Shown: positions 49,329 through 61,060 of the stretch, one piece after another
Layout: each line of letters opens with the position of its first letter
Numbering within the stretch: position 1 is the first letter of the stretch
Program-made: the position numbers and the translations under genes
The notes under the pieces: model-generated
What the model saw: only the letters and a program-made list of their open reading frames with translations
Database searches by the model: none
What the model was told of the DNA's origin: nothing
DNA from: Carallia brachiata
Taxonomy: Eukaryota > Streptophyta > Magnoliopsida > Malpighiales > Rhizophoraceae
Direction of reading: 5' to 3'
Length of the DNA stretch: 64,000 nt
Assembly (NCBI GenBank): GCA_021464245.1
Contig: JADCRB010000055.1
Span: 1,766,487-1,830,486, forward strand

Positions 49329-50675
49329 ACTTCGAATAGTGGACGAGAGAGAGGAGAAAGAGAGAGAGAGAGAGAGAGAGAGAACCCTACCAGACAGCTA
49401 AGTGTTTTGGAGTTCCGTCATGATCGAAGTTCTCCACCAAGTGCAAGCATTTGGGACCCCAACCTTTATTTATGAAAGCTTGTGATTATTGTATCCTTTG
49501 TAAAAGTATGCTTTAATGGACGATAGAAAAAATCAACAAGAGGCTTTAACGGATAGTGCGTTGGTCGATTGAGGTTGCCTAGATGACATTGTCACCATGC
49601 CGAACCAAGGGAATGCAATTGCAAATCACTATATTTCGGCTGAAGGGTATAATATTTCGACTTGTAACTTAATAAGAGATACCAGTAAGCATATAGGTCT
49701 TGTATATGTCTTTTCCGATGGATTATGTACATTGTACGAAATCATTAGTTGGGTATATTCGAGAATTTTGAATCATTGTGCATGCCCTTTTGTCTTCCCA
49801 TTGGATTCCAAACAAACATCAAAGCAGGACCAAATATCAAAGCCAACGGCATACTGTTGCTGCAAGAACTAGCAAAAAGTTATTGGCAGGTCGGACTTGC
49901 GCTTAAGTATTCACTAAAAAAAACCTAGTGGGCACCAAACAAAAATTTCAGGGTGAAGGTGGGATTTAAATCTTAGATCTTATAAAAAATATCCATCTTC
50001 CAATTCAATTGACAAAAAAAAAAAAAAAAGAATTTGAACTAAACGTTATTGCAATAAGCAAACTGGAAAATTAAAAAAATGAGGCAAATTAGTGAGATGA
50101 GAGCTGAGGAAAAAATGATGATGAATGGGAAAAAAAAAAGAACAACTGCAGTGCATGACGACTAAGAGAATTATGTGTGCCATCATTGTCGGTTGTTTGC
50201 TGCGCAGCGCTTGAAGATGACGAGATCATGGAGCCACTAGCGTCTGTTAGTATTTCCCCAACCCTTAAATGGCGCCAACTCACACAAGAGAAAACGAACA
50301 GCGGGCCTGCAACCTATACGTCGTGGGCTGGCATAAGTGTAAATGGGTTTCATTCAGACTAAAGAGTTCTATTGCCACATTGCATAACCTATCACGAATC
50401 ACGATTCCTATAAAGCCCAAATACTCCGTTGTCTTATAACCGTCCACGTACATGCCTCGATGAAATCACAACCGGAACTTCCATGTTGTCCGCGACACTG
50501 CCAGCTCGACCTTGCAAGAAAGTGATGCCTACTACCGATACCATGAAATGTTCTACCCAGTCACTAATGGTGTTTAGTTGGTCGCGGATGAAGTAAATGA
50601 CAACAAAACTTAACGTACACAGACCAAACGGTGCACTTCTGAAAGCATAGGACTGTTTGACCAGCAGCCTTCTTG
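49329..50675. other. 3' region of RBOH copy 2 and end of duplication unit 2
   Basis: Non-coding. It includes a (GA)n tract and sequences matching 37480-38725. The next gene ends at 50676 on the other strand. Confidence 0.65.
49360..49382 (+). repeat. (GA)n microsatellite in the RBOH copy 2 3' UTR
   Basis: About eleven GA units 32 bases after the stop codon. Copy 1 has only GGGGGAGAGAGAGGAGAAAG at the same place. Confidence 0.85.
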
Positions 50676-53600
50676 TCACTTATGCTTCCTTTTTAGCCTC
50701 TGGAAACTGGGTTTGATTAACTGGCTCACTGTCGAGCTTTCGTTCGCTGCCTGCGTGGGTTGGAATGGGATCAGGGGAATTTTTGTCGGCAGACACGTTT
50801 CAGATATGCCGCAGCATCTGGGCGAAACTACTTTTGTTTTTAACTGCTTTGGCGCCTCCAGCCTCTCTAATATCCTTGAGGTTTTTACATCCAGCCGCTT
50901 GTTGCCATCTGATGGGGATAGAAGTAACTGATCCAGCTTGGGTTTGGAAATGCAAGTGGGGGAGTACGTCCTGGCAGGGACTTCATTAACAACCAGCAGC
51001 TCCCATTCTTCTGCAATAGAAGCAGTGTTTTTGCCTTCGCCAGCTGTTTCTTCCAACTCTGGCATTTCTTCTTCCACAGGGACAGTATCTGATGCTGAAT
51101 TTGATTGAATGTTGCCTTCCCAAGAAACCGGTTGATTTGAGTTCTGCTCAGACATTGCCTCATTCAGTCTAGCAGGAATGGACCTGGAATTGCAATGTAA
51201 TCTACGTAAAAATAAATCAGGAAAAGCTTTCACCGCAGTTGAACTTATTTTTCATACGTAATAGAAATGACTGTAGCCAACCCAGCTTGGTGTACGTTCA
51301 TGCATACACCATTTTGTACGCAAGATTTAGCATGGGTGCATACGATAATCACCCAAATTGTGAACTCTCTTTTATAAGTTCATTCAGCTTTTGATGGAAG
51401 CCTCTCTCAAGCAGGACTGGATTATAGTCTTGTAACTCCATCTGCCATAATTCATAGACCAAAAAAGTGAAAAAGTTAACAGGGAAAGACAACAAAACAT
51501 TTCATCAGTGAGACGATCAACAGAACATCAAATCCTCCTTTTTTTTGGGCTGAGAAGGGGTGCAAGGAGGGTTGAAAAAGATGGTAGATTGGATTAAAGA
51601 AGCTATTTATTTAAAAATAATGTGGCTAATATCATGCGATGAGGATTTTGTCAAGCATATCCAAGCCAAGCCTTATCCAAGTGCATAGAACCCAACATTT
51701 CATATTGTCGCTGCGCACTTAACCTACCTTTCCAAATTAGCCTAGGTTCAGGACTACAGGGCTGCAAATTTAGTACTTGGATGATTACAGAGTCCCATAC
51801 TTTGTTCAAGAAAAATATGTGAATCAGTTTAAATAAACTATCTGCACAACCTATCTCCTTAGCATATTTGCAGTAATTAACAGCTAAAAGAATTACACTG
51901 GTGCACTTCAGTAGCTTGTGGCTTATGTTGCATGTAGCTCCTCAGAAAATATAGTCAAACTACTCAAGCAGAAACTAGAATGTGTTGCAAGAGAAGATAT
52001 GAGTTAAAGTAACTAAAAAGAAACAGAGCCAGAATTTAATTTTGAGAATGTAACTCCAAGGAAATGGTTTAACCTTTGATAGGCAGGATTGAACGGAATT
52101 CTGAATATCCTCAGCTACAACAGCATCCAAAAATAGATTGACATCAGGCAAAGGTAAAACTTCCTCTGATGCTGCCAGCCGCTGCAAGTTTTATATTAAT
52201 TCATCAAACAAGACAATGAGAGATATTGGAGAAGCCGACCAAAATCCTTGTTGAATTATGCACACACTAATAGCAAGAGAATGGGAACAAAATAACTTTA
52301 AGAATGTAAATTATTGTCCATAAGAAAAAGATAATCAGTTGCTAAGTAGGGTTTAATGTTCACCCTTAGAAGCATTGGTCCATCTGATGGTTGAAGAATG
52401 TAGTAGCACTGAAAGGTTGCTTCCCTCATGGTTTCCAAATTACAATACGAAGAGCATACTAGCCCCTGGTCCATTGAATGTAGAGCATTGCAAACCCCCT
52501 TGAAGACTGGTAAGCTCTATCCCAATCGGGAAAGTTGGAAACAACAAAGGATTTGTAAGTAAATAACTCAAAGATATCTAAAGATACTAAATCACTGTAA
52601 GACATATGATATGCTCCAGTATCAAAAAAATTTCAAGACCTCAAATTTCTTTAACTTGCACATTCGAAATGAAAGAACTGGGAGGCATTCTACGTACGCT
52701 GAGCATTTAAATCTGATTGGTCCATTTGATCCAAAGAAGTGTCTGTGTCATGACTAGCAGATGGTGTCACAAAATATGAGGATCCAATTATAACACCTGC
52801 AATGTCAACAAGTGAAAGATTTACAGTAAGGCACATTCAGAAGATTCTCAAAAAGCAGCATGTTGTACCTAAATATATATACTAATGTAATCTATGTATA
52901 AATGGAAGTATGGACAGATACATGTATATCAAAATACGTGAGCAGTGACATCAGTTACACCACAGGTAATTGCCCCAAAACTTCTAACTTTGATAAGAAA
53001 AAGTAAGCATCCTAAAGTTTCAAAATTACTAATATGAACTCGCAACAGGAAAAAATTTCTTCATTAAATTAAGAAGAACATTGAGTAGAATATGTCATCG
53101 AGGAGCAAACTGCAAATATGAGGACATATTCGTCAGGGAACAATTGACGGGAAGAATATGGCATTGAAACCAGAACACTAACTGTAGAAAGTTAAATGTG
53201 ATTCCCTAGGATATCAAGGAGAACCCCTAACTATTGATATCAGGATTGCAAAAACTGAAATGAAATAACGATTCACAGATGGAGTTCATGTGTGACCTCA
53301 CCTTCACTTAGTGACCTCAGGTTGGTCCTGCTAATAATGTGGAAGTCAATGAGTGAAGAAACTTGCTTGAGCTTCACAGAACTCTGGAAGGAGGGCACGA
53401 AGAGGACTGTTCTATCTCCAACTCTCACACAGCTTTCTATTATATCATGTGTTTCCAGATGATGGCCTGTAAGTGGACAAGAAGGTTCCTCAACTTTGCC
53501 TTTTACTGCACGATCTAACAGGGCACCGTGGCATCTGCATGTCTGCAGCTAGAAAAATGAGCAATAATCATCAGAGAAGCAGAACACATAGCGGGATAAA

Positions 53601-55009
53601 CAACTAATACCTGACAAACACTGAAGCCATCTGCAATTGGACTGAAAGCTACCGATAAATTGCAGGAGATATGATTTAGGGAGCCCAGGAGATTTCTATT
53701 AAAGACAAAACGTGCTTGTAATGGATCTTCCATGTCATCCTTCAAATCCTGTAACCATCGTTTTACCAGGCTTTGGAATATTCGCCCATCTGCAAATTGT
53801 GGTAATACCAACAGTACATAGACAGTAAAGACAAGACATTGTGGCATAGCTTGGTTACTACTTTCCTAGCATTGAATCAAAACGTATCAATATTTATGCC
53901 AAAGGAAAATTCATCAAATACTTCAAGAAAATGAAAAGTTAATGAGAGTACGGTGTAAACACCAAAGATTGAACTCCATAAATGCTGCAGGCGTGCAATC
54001 TATAAACAGAAGGAGAACTTAAACCTGGGAGATAAGTTTGAAAAGAGCAGTTGTCGAGATCAGATAGACTTCTCAGAAAGCAGTTAATATTGTCCTGCAT
54101 ATTGGTGAGATGACTTGAACTTTGCTCAAACAATACAAACTCTACAGAAACACATTTCTCCGCTGCATCCTGTCATTAAGGGGAAAAAAAGACTCCGATC
54201 GTTAGCATTCATTTCATCAAGAATGAGGAAGCGAACAACGCGTGCATATATAAGGAAAAAAAAATCTCCAACCATGAGAGTCTTTTTGGTGGTGGAGTCC
54301 ACGTTCTCTTGCAAGCATGAGGCCAAAACAATCACTTTTCTCATAATATCTTTATCTCCCCAGGAGTATAGAACTTGATCACTCAAAACGCTTGAAAGTT
54401 TCACATCTACTAGAAATTTTCAAATTCATTAACTTAACCAAAAAAAAAAAAAAGTTTAAAGTTCTCCAAAAACACATCGGAAAGAGAGATTTACCGCTCG
54501 AACAGAGAACTCCGGCATCGTTGATTTCTGGCAAAAACGCATCGCTAGGCAAGTTGCTAACGGCGTGATGGAAATCGCGGAGATTAAAACAGTTTCCTAG
54601 AGGAGCATACGCGACTTTCAGCTGTTGGAACGGCCGTTAGTCGCCTTAGAAATCATTTCACAAATATGTCTAATGCAATTACTAGTAGAAAAAAGAATTT
54701 AAAGAAAATGGGGAAAAACAAGTACCTCGTGAGAGCAAGAAATCCGATTCTTGAATACATAGCACAAGCCGATCCTGTCGTCGAGGGATTCCGACGGACT
54801 ACGGCCACGCGGAGGAGATGAAACGGCGTAGAAATTTGCGAGTCGCAACAAGCACTGAAACGCAGCTCCGGATGTTCATCAATTAAAAACGAAGAGTGAA
54901 AGGAAACGGCGTTTTGAGGATAGGCTTTTAAGTTCAATACCTGCTTTAGGTTACTCAGCAATGGAGGCGATAGGCTGCAGAGATCCAATACGAAACACAA
55001 TAGCACCAT
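50676..55009 (-). CDS. Uncharacterised plant protein, 12 exons, 660 aa
   Basis: I do not recognise the family. Exons: 54941..55009, 54726..54854, 54495..54621, 54273..54406, 54025..54169, 53611..53789, 53302..53542, 52694..52796, 52364..52514, 52074..52181, 51353..51441 and 50676..51183. All phases agree and no internal stop occurs, so it is under coding constraint. The start MVLLCFVLDLCSLSPPLLSN resembles a hydrophobic beta strand followed by a helix, as in VWA-like folds, but the metal-site pattern is not convincing. The middle (TCRCHGALLD, CPLTGHH, VGDRTVLFVPS) has several Cys/His. The last exon encodes an acidic, Ser-rich region ending in a basic KPSFQRLKRKHK tail, a plausible nuclear signal. 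Its position between RBOH and IPK2 matches a gene annotated only as hypothetical in Arabidopsis (At5g07380, from memory). Splicing at exon 8/9 is the least certain join. Confidence 0.8.
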
Positions 55010-55014
55010 TCTTT

Positions 55015-55017
<3 letters not shown>

Positions 55018-55063
<46 letters not shown>

Positions 55064-55081
55064 CTCCTCCTCCTCCTCCTT
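55018..55081. repeat. (TC)n(TCC)n microsatellite directly before the unknown gene's ATG
   Basis: About 21 TC units (55018-55060), then seven TCC-type units. On the gene's strand this is a GGA/GA purine tract ending 8 bases before the start codon, so it is the 5' UTR or core promoter. Confidence 0.9.
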
Positions 55082-56967
55082 CTCTTCTTCTTTTCTTTCT
55101 GGATTGGATTGGTGGTTTGGCGCGGAGTCTGTGATCGTCGGTCGAATTTAAAATTGAAAGGGCCTCAGCGCCTATTTATAGGTCAAGAGCAAGCCCATGT
55201 TCCGAATCGAGATCCCAGTCCAGACGATCCATGCCAACGCTTGTAACGCACCGCGTTTTGCATTGAGCCTAACTATGGGCTAAATAGGGGTAATGGATGT
55301 CTCACAAAAAGAAAAGGGGTAATGGAATCCATAAGATATAAAACAATTAATTTTGTAACGTTTTAAATTTAATTTCAGTCGGAATTAATTATTAAAAAAA
55401 TTAATAAACTTGGATTTTTTTTCCTCAATTGTTTGCCAATTGACGTGACCAATAATTTTTATCTTTTGCCCTTCACAATTTATGCGTTCAATTTTAATTT
55501 TACATATGCTAATGTTTGCAAAAGTCCTTCTCATTTGTTAATAAACATGTGGTAGAAAGAAAATGCTTTCTTTTTCGACCAAAAAAGAAAATGCTTTCTT
55601 TTTCAAATTTATTCGAACCGTTGATTTTGAGAGCAAAATCAGGGCCAAAATACTCCTGACGTACGCAAATTTGAACAAAATAATAGTGCTACTCTTACAC
55701 TGTGATTGGATAGTAGGAATTTGGTTGGAAAGAAAATGATTAGAAAAAAAATTTATGAGAAAGAAAAAGGAATGAATTCATTGTTTCAAATGAAAAAATA
55801 AGAAAAAGAAGATGAATAGAAGGTGAAATGATATATATTAAATGTAAAATGATCAATATACCCTTAGTAATAGTATTTTTTAAAAATCAAATGTATGTGC
55901 CAAATTTATAAGTTCTAACGTCAATGCTGCTATAATGAATTCCTTGGCCAAGTTTTTTAGATAGTACCCATCGTTTTTCTATTTAATTTGTGTAATTGTA
56001 GTTATTATAGCAATTCCGGCTACAATTTTTTTTTTTAGCGAGAAGCACTTTAAATGACTAGTATCTCAGATGTGCTGCCAAATAATCCCATTTCTTTCTC
56101 ATATGTTCAGCTTGTGGGAGAAAGATGAAGAACGGCTAGGGTTATTCATAGAAAAAGCAGCTTCATGCCATGGTCTGCATTTTATGAAAATGCCTGAGAG
56201 AGAACATTGAATGACTTAGTTGATGGATTGAAGGTATTTAAGTATTTTGTGTTTTTTTTTTTTTTGAAATTTTTTACCTCAAAAAGTTAAATGAGAGAAC
56301 ATTGATATTGTTAAATTTCTCGATTTCATGTAATTTTTACTAAACAGTAAAAAGTACATTAATTTTTGTACTTTTTTTTTCTTTTCTTTTAATTTGTCAT
56401 TCACAGTGTTAGTGATAATATTTAATGTTCTTAGTGTTATTTAAAAAAGGGAAAACACATAATATTGATGTTCGTTGTGGGAGATTATTACTAAAAAGAA
56501 AACAATAACAGTCCTTCAGGCATTCGTGGTTTTGTTTTTCTGACATTAATTAGGCACAAATGATTAGTAAACGGCAGGATAACTAATTCACCGGCACTTT
56601 ACACGATTCTTCTTTTTGGCTCGCATAAGATATTGTGAATTTTTATTCTGATTTTTTTTAAGTAAGTATAATTTATTTATTATTTTATATTACACAATAA
56701 ATAAAATTTATTTAAATAAAAAAATTAAAAAATAATAATTAAATAATATTAAATTATTAATTAATTTTACCAACTAAAAAACATAAAATTAACAAACACT
56801 TAACATATAACATACTTTCAAAGGTTTTTTTGTTTTTATTTAATTTCTTAAGATAATAGAAAATTACAAATATAGTGCTGTTGCCCAAACATTCACGCCA
56901 ATACCAAAACGCTCCTTTTCACAACAGTAGCACTTTAGTTATTGAGCTGAACAAACACTGCGGAAAA
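55082..56967. other. Intergenic spacer, promoter of the unknown gene and 3' flank of the germin gene
   Basis: AT-rich, no open frame of interest and no clear mobile element. Confidence 0.6.
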
Positions 56968-57630
56968 TCAAAACCTGGCCACAGTAGCATTTCCAAAGCC
57001 ATCGACTTCCAAAGCGGAAGCATACTTTATTTTCTTCTTTACATTAATAGTCAGCTCTTCATCAATGTCAAACATGGCAGCAGCAATTTTCACGACCCCA
57101 GGATTCTGGCTATTATGTACTGAGAAAACAACAGCAGCCTCATAGCCAGCATTCGCGCAGAAGTGAAGCAGGCCCCGTGGAAACACAAACACTTCCCCTT
57201 CCTTGAGAAACTTCTGGAAAAGCTTGTTTCCGGTGTCAACAAAACCGGCAATTACGATTCCTTTGCTGACAAAGAACATCTCAGCGGCTCTTGGGTGAGA
57301 ATGTGGCATTACCAAACCATCCACGTCGAGGTCGGTCCTGGCAACTGAGAGGCCAAGGGTGTTCAGGCCAGGGAAATCCGTGGCAGTGACAATGGTTACT
57401 GAGGAACGGAGAAAGTTGTCCGTATCTCCTGCAGTGTTCAGTTTTGATGACTTGAAATCCGAGGGGGTGATACTAGCTGGGTTCTTACAAGGGAAGCCAT
57501 TGATAAAGATAGTCTGCTTGCCTGCAGTAGCAGCTGTTGGACAAACGTCCTGGAGATTATCAGGGTCTGCCAAGCAAGTTTTGATGCAAACGGTGCCTAA
57601 GATAATGCAAAAGAGAAAGAAGGAATTCAT
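56968..57630 (-). CDS. GLP: Germin-like protein, secreted cupin
   Basis: Single-exon gene of 220 aa, the usual germin-like length. Residues 1-21 form a signal peptide ending TCLA before DPDNLQDVCP. Cys30 and Cys48 give the conserved N-terminal disulphide. The first cupin box is GLVMPHSHPRAAEMFF (metal ligands His110, His112, Glu117). The second is GEVFVFPRGLLHF (His156). One probable N-glycosylation site is visible near the end (NAT). It acts in the apoplast. Family members may be Mn-oxalate oxidases, superoxide dismutases or enzymatically silent, and sequence alone does not decide. VDTGNKLFQK in place of the common NK.Y is unremarkable. A TATA box lies upstream. The frame is intact and intronless, whereas many germin-like genes have one intron. 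Confidence 0.94.
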   Translation of the reverse strand: MNSFFLFCIILGTVCIKTCLADPDNLQDVCPTAATAGKQTIFINGFPCKNPASITPSDFKSSKLNTAGDTDNFLRSSVTIVTATDFPGLNTLGLSVARTDLDVDGLVMPHSHPRAAEMFFVSKGIVIAGFVDTGNKLFQKFLKEGEVFVFPRGLLHFCANAGYEAAVVFSVHNSQNPGVVKIAAAMFDIDEELTINVKKKIKYASALEVDGFGNATVARF

Positions 57631-57676
57631 TTTGGTTTGAATCTTGTAAAGCTAATTAGAGCGTAATATTTCTTGT

Positions 57677-57684
57677 GTTTTATA
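57677..57684 (-). promoter_or_regulatory. TATA box of the germin-like gene
   Basis: TATAAAAC on the minus strand, 47 bases before the ATG, would give a leader of about 15-20 bases. Confidence 0.6.
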
Positions 57685-58694
57685 TGCAACTTATCTAGAG
57701 GTTGCAATAAGTGGAAGGTAGTTTTTCTAAGGCTTAGAATTCACTACTAGATTCTAAATAGATTATCTTGCAAGGACTGCATTTCTTAGAAAGAAAGATT
57801 ATTCTAAGGTCGGATGGATGTCCCTAATTTGTTCCCCATCGATATTGCTCTCTTATCTTCTAGCAGACAGAAAATTCCACCTGGATTCTAAAAATTGCAA
57901 CATATCTTGCCACAACAGGAAAGCAAGCCCCCGAGTGGCTAGACTTAAATGTCACAAATAACCCCGGTAAAAAGAAAGATTTGAGCAGGCAACATCGCTC
58001 GTCAATGACTCAACGTTCAAAGATGTTAGGGTTACAACCCCTCGCTAGTTTAGTAGTAAGGGTAAAGTTGCAGTTATGTGTAATACACACGTGCTCTCAA
58101 GTTCTTATCCTCATAAGTGTAATCGATGAAGCAAGTGAGAACTGCAATAGTAGGAACTTCATCAAAAGAGAAAATTTTGAGGAAGCACATGGTCTTAAGT
58201 TTGCATCCTGGCGGGTCCATTCTAAGAACAAGATTAATCATCTTCGTTTTGCGGGTGATTTACTAATTTTCTGCTCATTGTTACATGGACCTTTCTTGTT
58301 GTGCTCAAGATGATACTGATTTCTACCCAAGAATCACTCGGCATCATCAACGTGCAAACTGGACTTCAGAATGACACGGCTGCAGGAAGCTGCAGCCAAT
58401 CAGTGTTGAAACAGGAGATGCAATATAACAATGCAAAGTAAGCATGATTAACAACGTTTACAGCCAATAAAAATTTCTCCCAGCCAAATACAAATAATAG
58501 CCGAGGAGAAATTCTTCAATACGTCGTAGCAAATTCATTCAGAGGGTTTCAAACAATTATATAACACTCACATGATGAACCCACAATTTTGACACTCAAA
58601 AAAGAACCCACAAACAGAAATTTATCTAAGTCTTGATTCTGGTTGCCGCCTCTTTGTTCATTTCTTGCTATTGTCCCATTAGAAATGCCACCAT
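57685..58694. other. Spacer between the germin-like and IPK2 genes
   Basis: Germin promoter, a short non-LTR retrotransposon relic (58180..58300) and the IPK2 3' flank. No gene. Confidence 0.6.
58180..58300 (+). mobile_element. LINE reverse transcriptase relic
   Basis: One frame reads AHGLKFASWRVHSKNKINH followed by LRFAGDLLIFC. This matches the plant LINE segment in which a short Lys-rich stretch precedes the FADD-box catalytic motif; the first Asp of that motif is Gly here. Only about 40 residues survive, so it is a dead fragment. Confidence 0.5.
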
Positions 58695-59570
58695 TCAGTC
58701 CTGTAAACACCCTTTAGTTGAGTGCCCATCTGGAGTGGTTAGAATCTCGGAGATGAACTTTATCAGGGAGCAGAGTCCACCCAAGAAGTTATGATCAATT
58801 GTACCTTCTGCCTCCACAACATGGGCAAAGTCAATAAGTTTGACCTCGGCACATGACTTCCCTCCTTTCATCACCGCATCCTTTTCACACATGATGAGAA
58901 CTGAGCAAGAGTTGAGGTGGTACATTGTTTGATCCTCAAACCAGGCTTTTAGCTCCAATAATTGAGCCAAAATGCCATTAGAACCACCGTAAATACTTGA
59001 TGCAAACAAACAATCTGGCTTCAAATTTGGATCAGATATTGAGTTAGCAGATACAAATTTTTTAAGAACCAGTCTAACCTCATCAGCAGCAAGATTCTGG
59101 ACAAGCTTTCTCTCAGGCTTCCAGAATTCTGATTCTTTTTCACCAAATACCTGCAATCCAGATATCCTAAACCCCAATTTCGAGCTGCTGGTTCCTCTAT
59201 CTTTCTTGAAGCACAGTTGGATATAGTCCTCAGATGCTTCTGGATACCATGTTCTGGCACCGATCTTAACATCCATGATGGACGGACGGATGCGCGTTGA
59301 GACAACATCCTCCAGGACAATGTGCGGAAGCATGCCAGATCCATCAGATGCCTGCAAAATTTGGGTTCCATAGAAGTTGGGAAAAAATTTACGAATATGA
59401 TCTGGAATCCTCGTATTGGAAGAGAAGGATGTATAGAAAGCCAACTCGCTGGCGCCCCGCTTGCCGTCCTGAAAAGGCTTGTAGAAACGCCCTGAATCAT
59501 CTATCAGAGGACCAAGCTGCCCATCACGGGCTTGGTGACCTGCAACCTGATGTTCAGGAGCCTTAAGCAT
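58695..59570 (-). CDS. IPK2: Inositol polyphosphate multikinase IPK2
   Basis: Phosphorylates InsP3 and InsP4 at the 6- and 3-positions on the way to InsP5/InsP6. The coding region is a single exon of 291 aa, as usual for plant IPK2. The signature PxxxDxKxG is PSIMDVKIG at residues 96-104. The ATP-site IDFAH lies at 246-250, and SCSVLIMCEKD precedes it. LEDVV (86-90) is also conserved. The N-terminus MLKAPEHQVAGHQARDGQLG carries the HQVAGH motif near the nucleotide pocket. No organelle signal is visible; family members are nuclear and cytoplasmic. The 5' UTR appears to contain an intron (listed). The frame is intact. Confidence 0.95.
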   Translation of the reverse strand: MLKAPEHQVAGHQARDGQLGPLIDDSGRFYKPFQDGKRGASELAFYTSFSSNTRIPDHIRKFFPNFYGTQILQASDGSGMLPHIVLEDVVSTRIRPSIMDVKIGARTWYPEASEDYIQLCFKKDRGTSSSKLGFRISGLQVFGEKESEFWKPERKLVQNLAADEVRLVLKKFVSANSISDPNLKPDCLFASSIYGGSNGILAQLLELKAWFEDQTMYHLNSCSVLIMCEKDAVMKGGKSCAEVKLIDFAHVVEAEGTIDHNFLGGLCSLIKFISEILTTPDGHSTKGCLQD

Positions 59571-59658
59571 TATGCCGTAAGCAGGGACAATGCCACAGCA
59601 AAGACTTTTTTTTTTTTTTCACTCGATCTGTTATACGTTTTGAGTGAAAACCTCCTAT

Positions 59659-60288
59659 CTGCAACATATAAACAAGAATGCAAGAGAACGGTATTTTCAA
59701 ATGCTTTCAGAGATTTCAGAGACTACATATTTCCAGCGCTGCATATGGAGAAAGAGAGAGTCTCCATAAGCAACCACAAAGGAAATTTTACTCGCAAAAT
59801 TGTTTTTACTCTACACCACAATTGAATAAATATGAAAATTAAAATTGCACCGATCAACGAATTCAAAGCTGTAAGCAAGCATTGTATCAACTGAAAAAAC
59901 AGTAAACCCCATGGCTTTATAGGCGCTTTTAGCTCAAAAATTAAAACCCAATTTGCACATTCAAATTCTTTCCCGTCATCTCTTGAAGAAGTCATGCCAA
60001 ACAAACCACAAAAGATCCATCACACCATTCGATTCCCAGTAAGTGAACATTTCACAGCATATTTTTCAGGAAAAAGGAAAAAAAAAAAAAACAATCCCAG
60101 AGATTCGAGAGAGAGCGAAAAAAAAAAGAACTCTAATAAAACCCATAAACCCCTAAAATTTTCATTTAACTCAAAGCATTAGCATTTTTAAACCGCAATG
60201 TCACACAGTCGAACCCAAAATTGAAATATCTTCCCAAAAGAGAAAACAATTCAAAAACCCCAAAACCGAAAGATAACGGTATGATTAC
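59659..60288 (-). other. Probable 5' UTR intron of IPK2
   Basis: On the minus strand a donor CTAG|GTAATC (60289/60288) and an acceptor ATGTTGCAG|ATAGG (59659/59658) flank about 630 bases. A leader exon would lie at about 60290-60340, and the second leader exon runs into the ATG at 59570. Splice signals only; no transcript evidence. Confidence 0.5.
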
Positions 60289-60847
60289 CTAGTAACCAAT
60301 CAGAAAGTCTCTCGCTCGAGTAGATCGAATGGAATGTGTTAAGCTGAGGGACGAGGGAGCAACTTCACGCTATTTGAGGAATGGGAGCGAGGAGGATGGT
60401 TCGCACTCGATGGATTAGACGCCGTTGGATTTGGATACTTGATTGTCGGTTTCACGCGTTTAGCGAACGCGAAATTTGGGTAACGGAAGTCTTCTGCTTC
60501 GCTTGGAGGCTCTCGCCTGGGAGTCTCGGGGGTCAACAATTTGCGGAGTGGCCCAATAGCAAGCTAGTGAATATTACGGGCCCTTTCAGCCCTTAGTTTT
60601 CTATTGTTATTTCTTGGTTTTCCATTATTTTAATTTTGATGTTTGTGAGCCGGACTTTAACAGCAATAATTGCGTCAGGTAAGAGTTTGAATTACAGCTC
60701 ATCTCCTCCTCCTCCTCTTTCTTATCAAGACGTCTTTAATCATTCGACTAGCTCATCAAAAAAAAATTTTAATGTTTGTTATTTATTACTGTCATTTATT
60801 ACTTATTTTTTTTGTCAATGACCATTTTTTTCTTGAAAAATCTTTGT

Positions 60848-61060
60848 TAAGAGAGAGAAAAGGCAACGAGAGAAACAGCTGAGAGGAGAGATAGAGAGAG
60901 GAAGGGCATGGAGAGAAGGTAGAGAAAGAAATGATAAAGTAAAGAGAGTAATAATAGAAAGGGAAAGAACGCAAAGAAAGTATAGAAAAAAGTTAAGAGA
61001 GAAATGAATAAGAAGGAGGGAGATAATAAGTGAAAAGAAAATGGATAGAAAAAGAAATTA
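60848..61060 (+). repeat. GA/AAG-rich low-complexity purine tract
   Basis: About 210 bases almost without pyrimidines on the plus strand, a degenerate mix of GAGA and AAAG words. Long pyrimidine open frames on the minus strand are artefacts of it. Confidence 0.8.

Larger units (their letters stand above)
39310..50615 (+). repeat. Tandem segmental duplication, unit 2 (contains RBOH copy 2)
   Basis: Direct repeat of unit 1 in the same orientation. It is about 1.5 kb longer, mainly because of an AHL pseudogene fragment, a promoter tandem repeat and a longer intron 10 of the RBOH gene. It abuts the 3' end of the next gene on the minus strand at 50676. Confidence 0.8.

Noticed and set aside
49971..50024. 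B-box-like GATTTAAATCTTAGATC sequence before an A run
   Set aside because: No A box at the proper distance and no matching copy; too weak to call a SINE.
60339..60596. Open frames on both strands next to IPK2
   Set aside because: No family resemblance; they lie in the IPK2 leader/promoter region with higher GC content.
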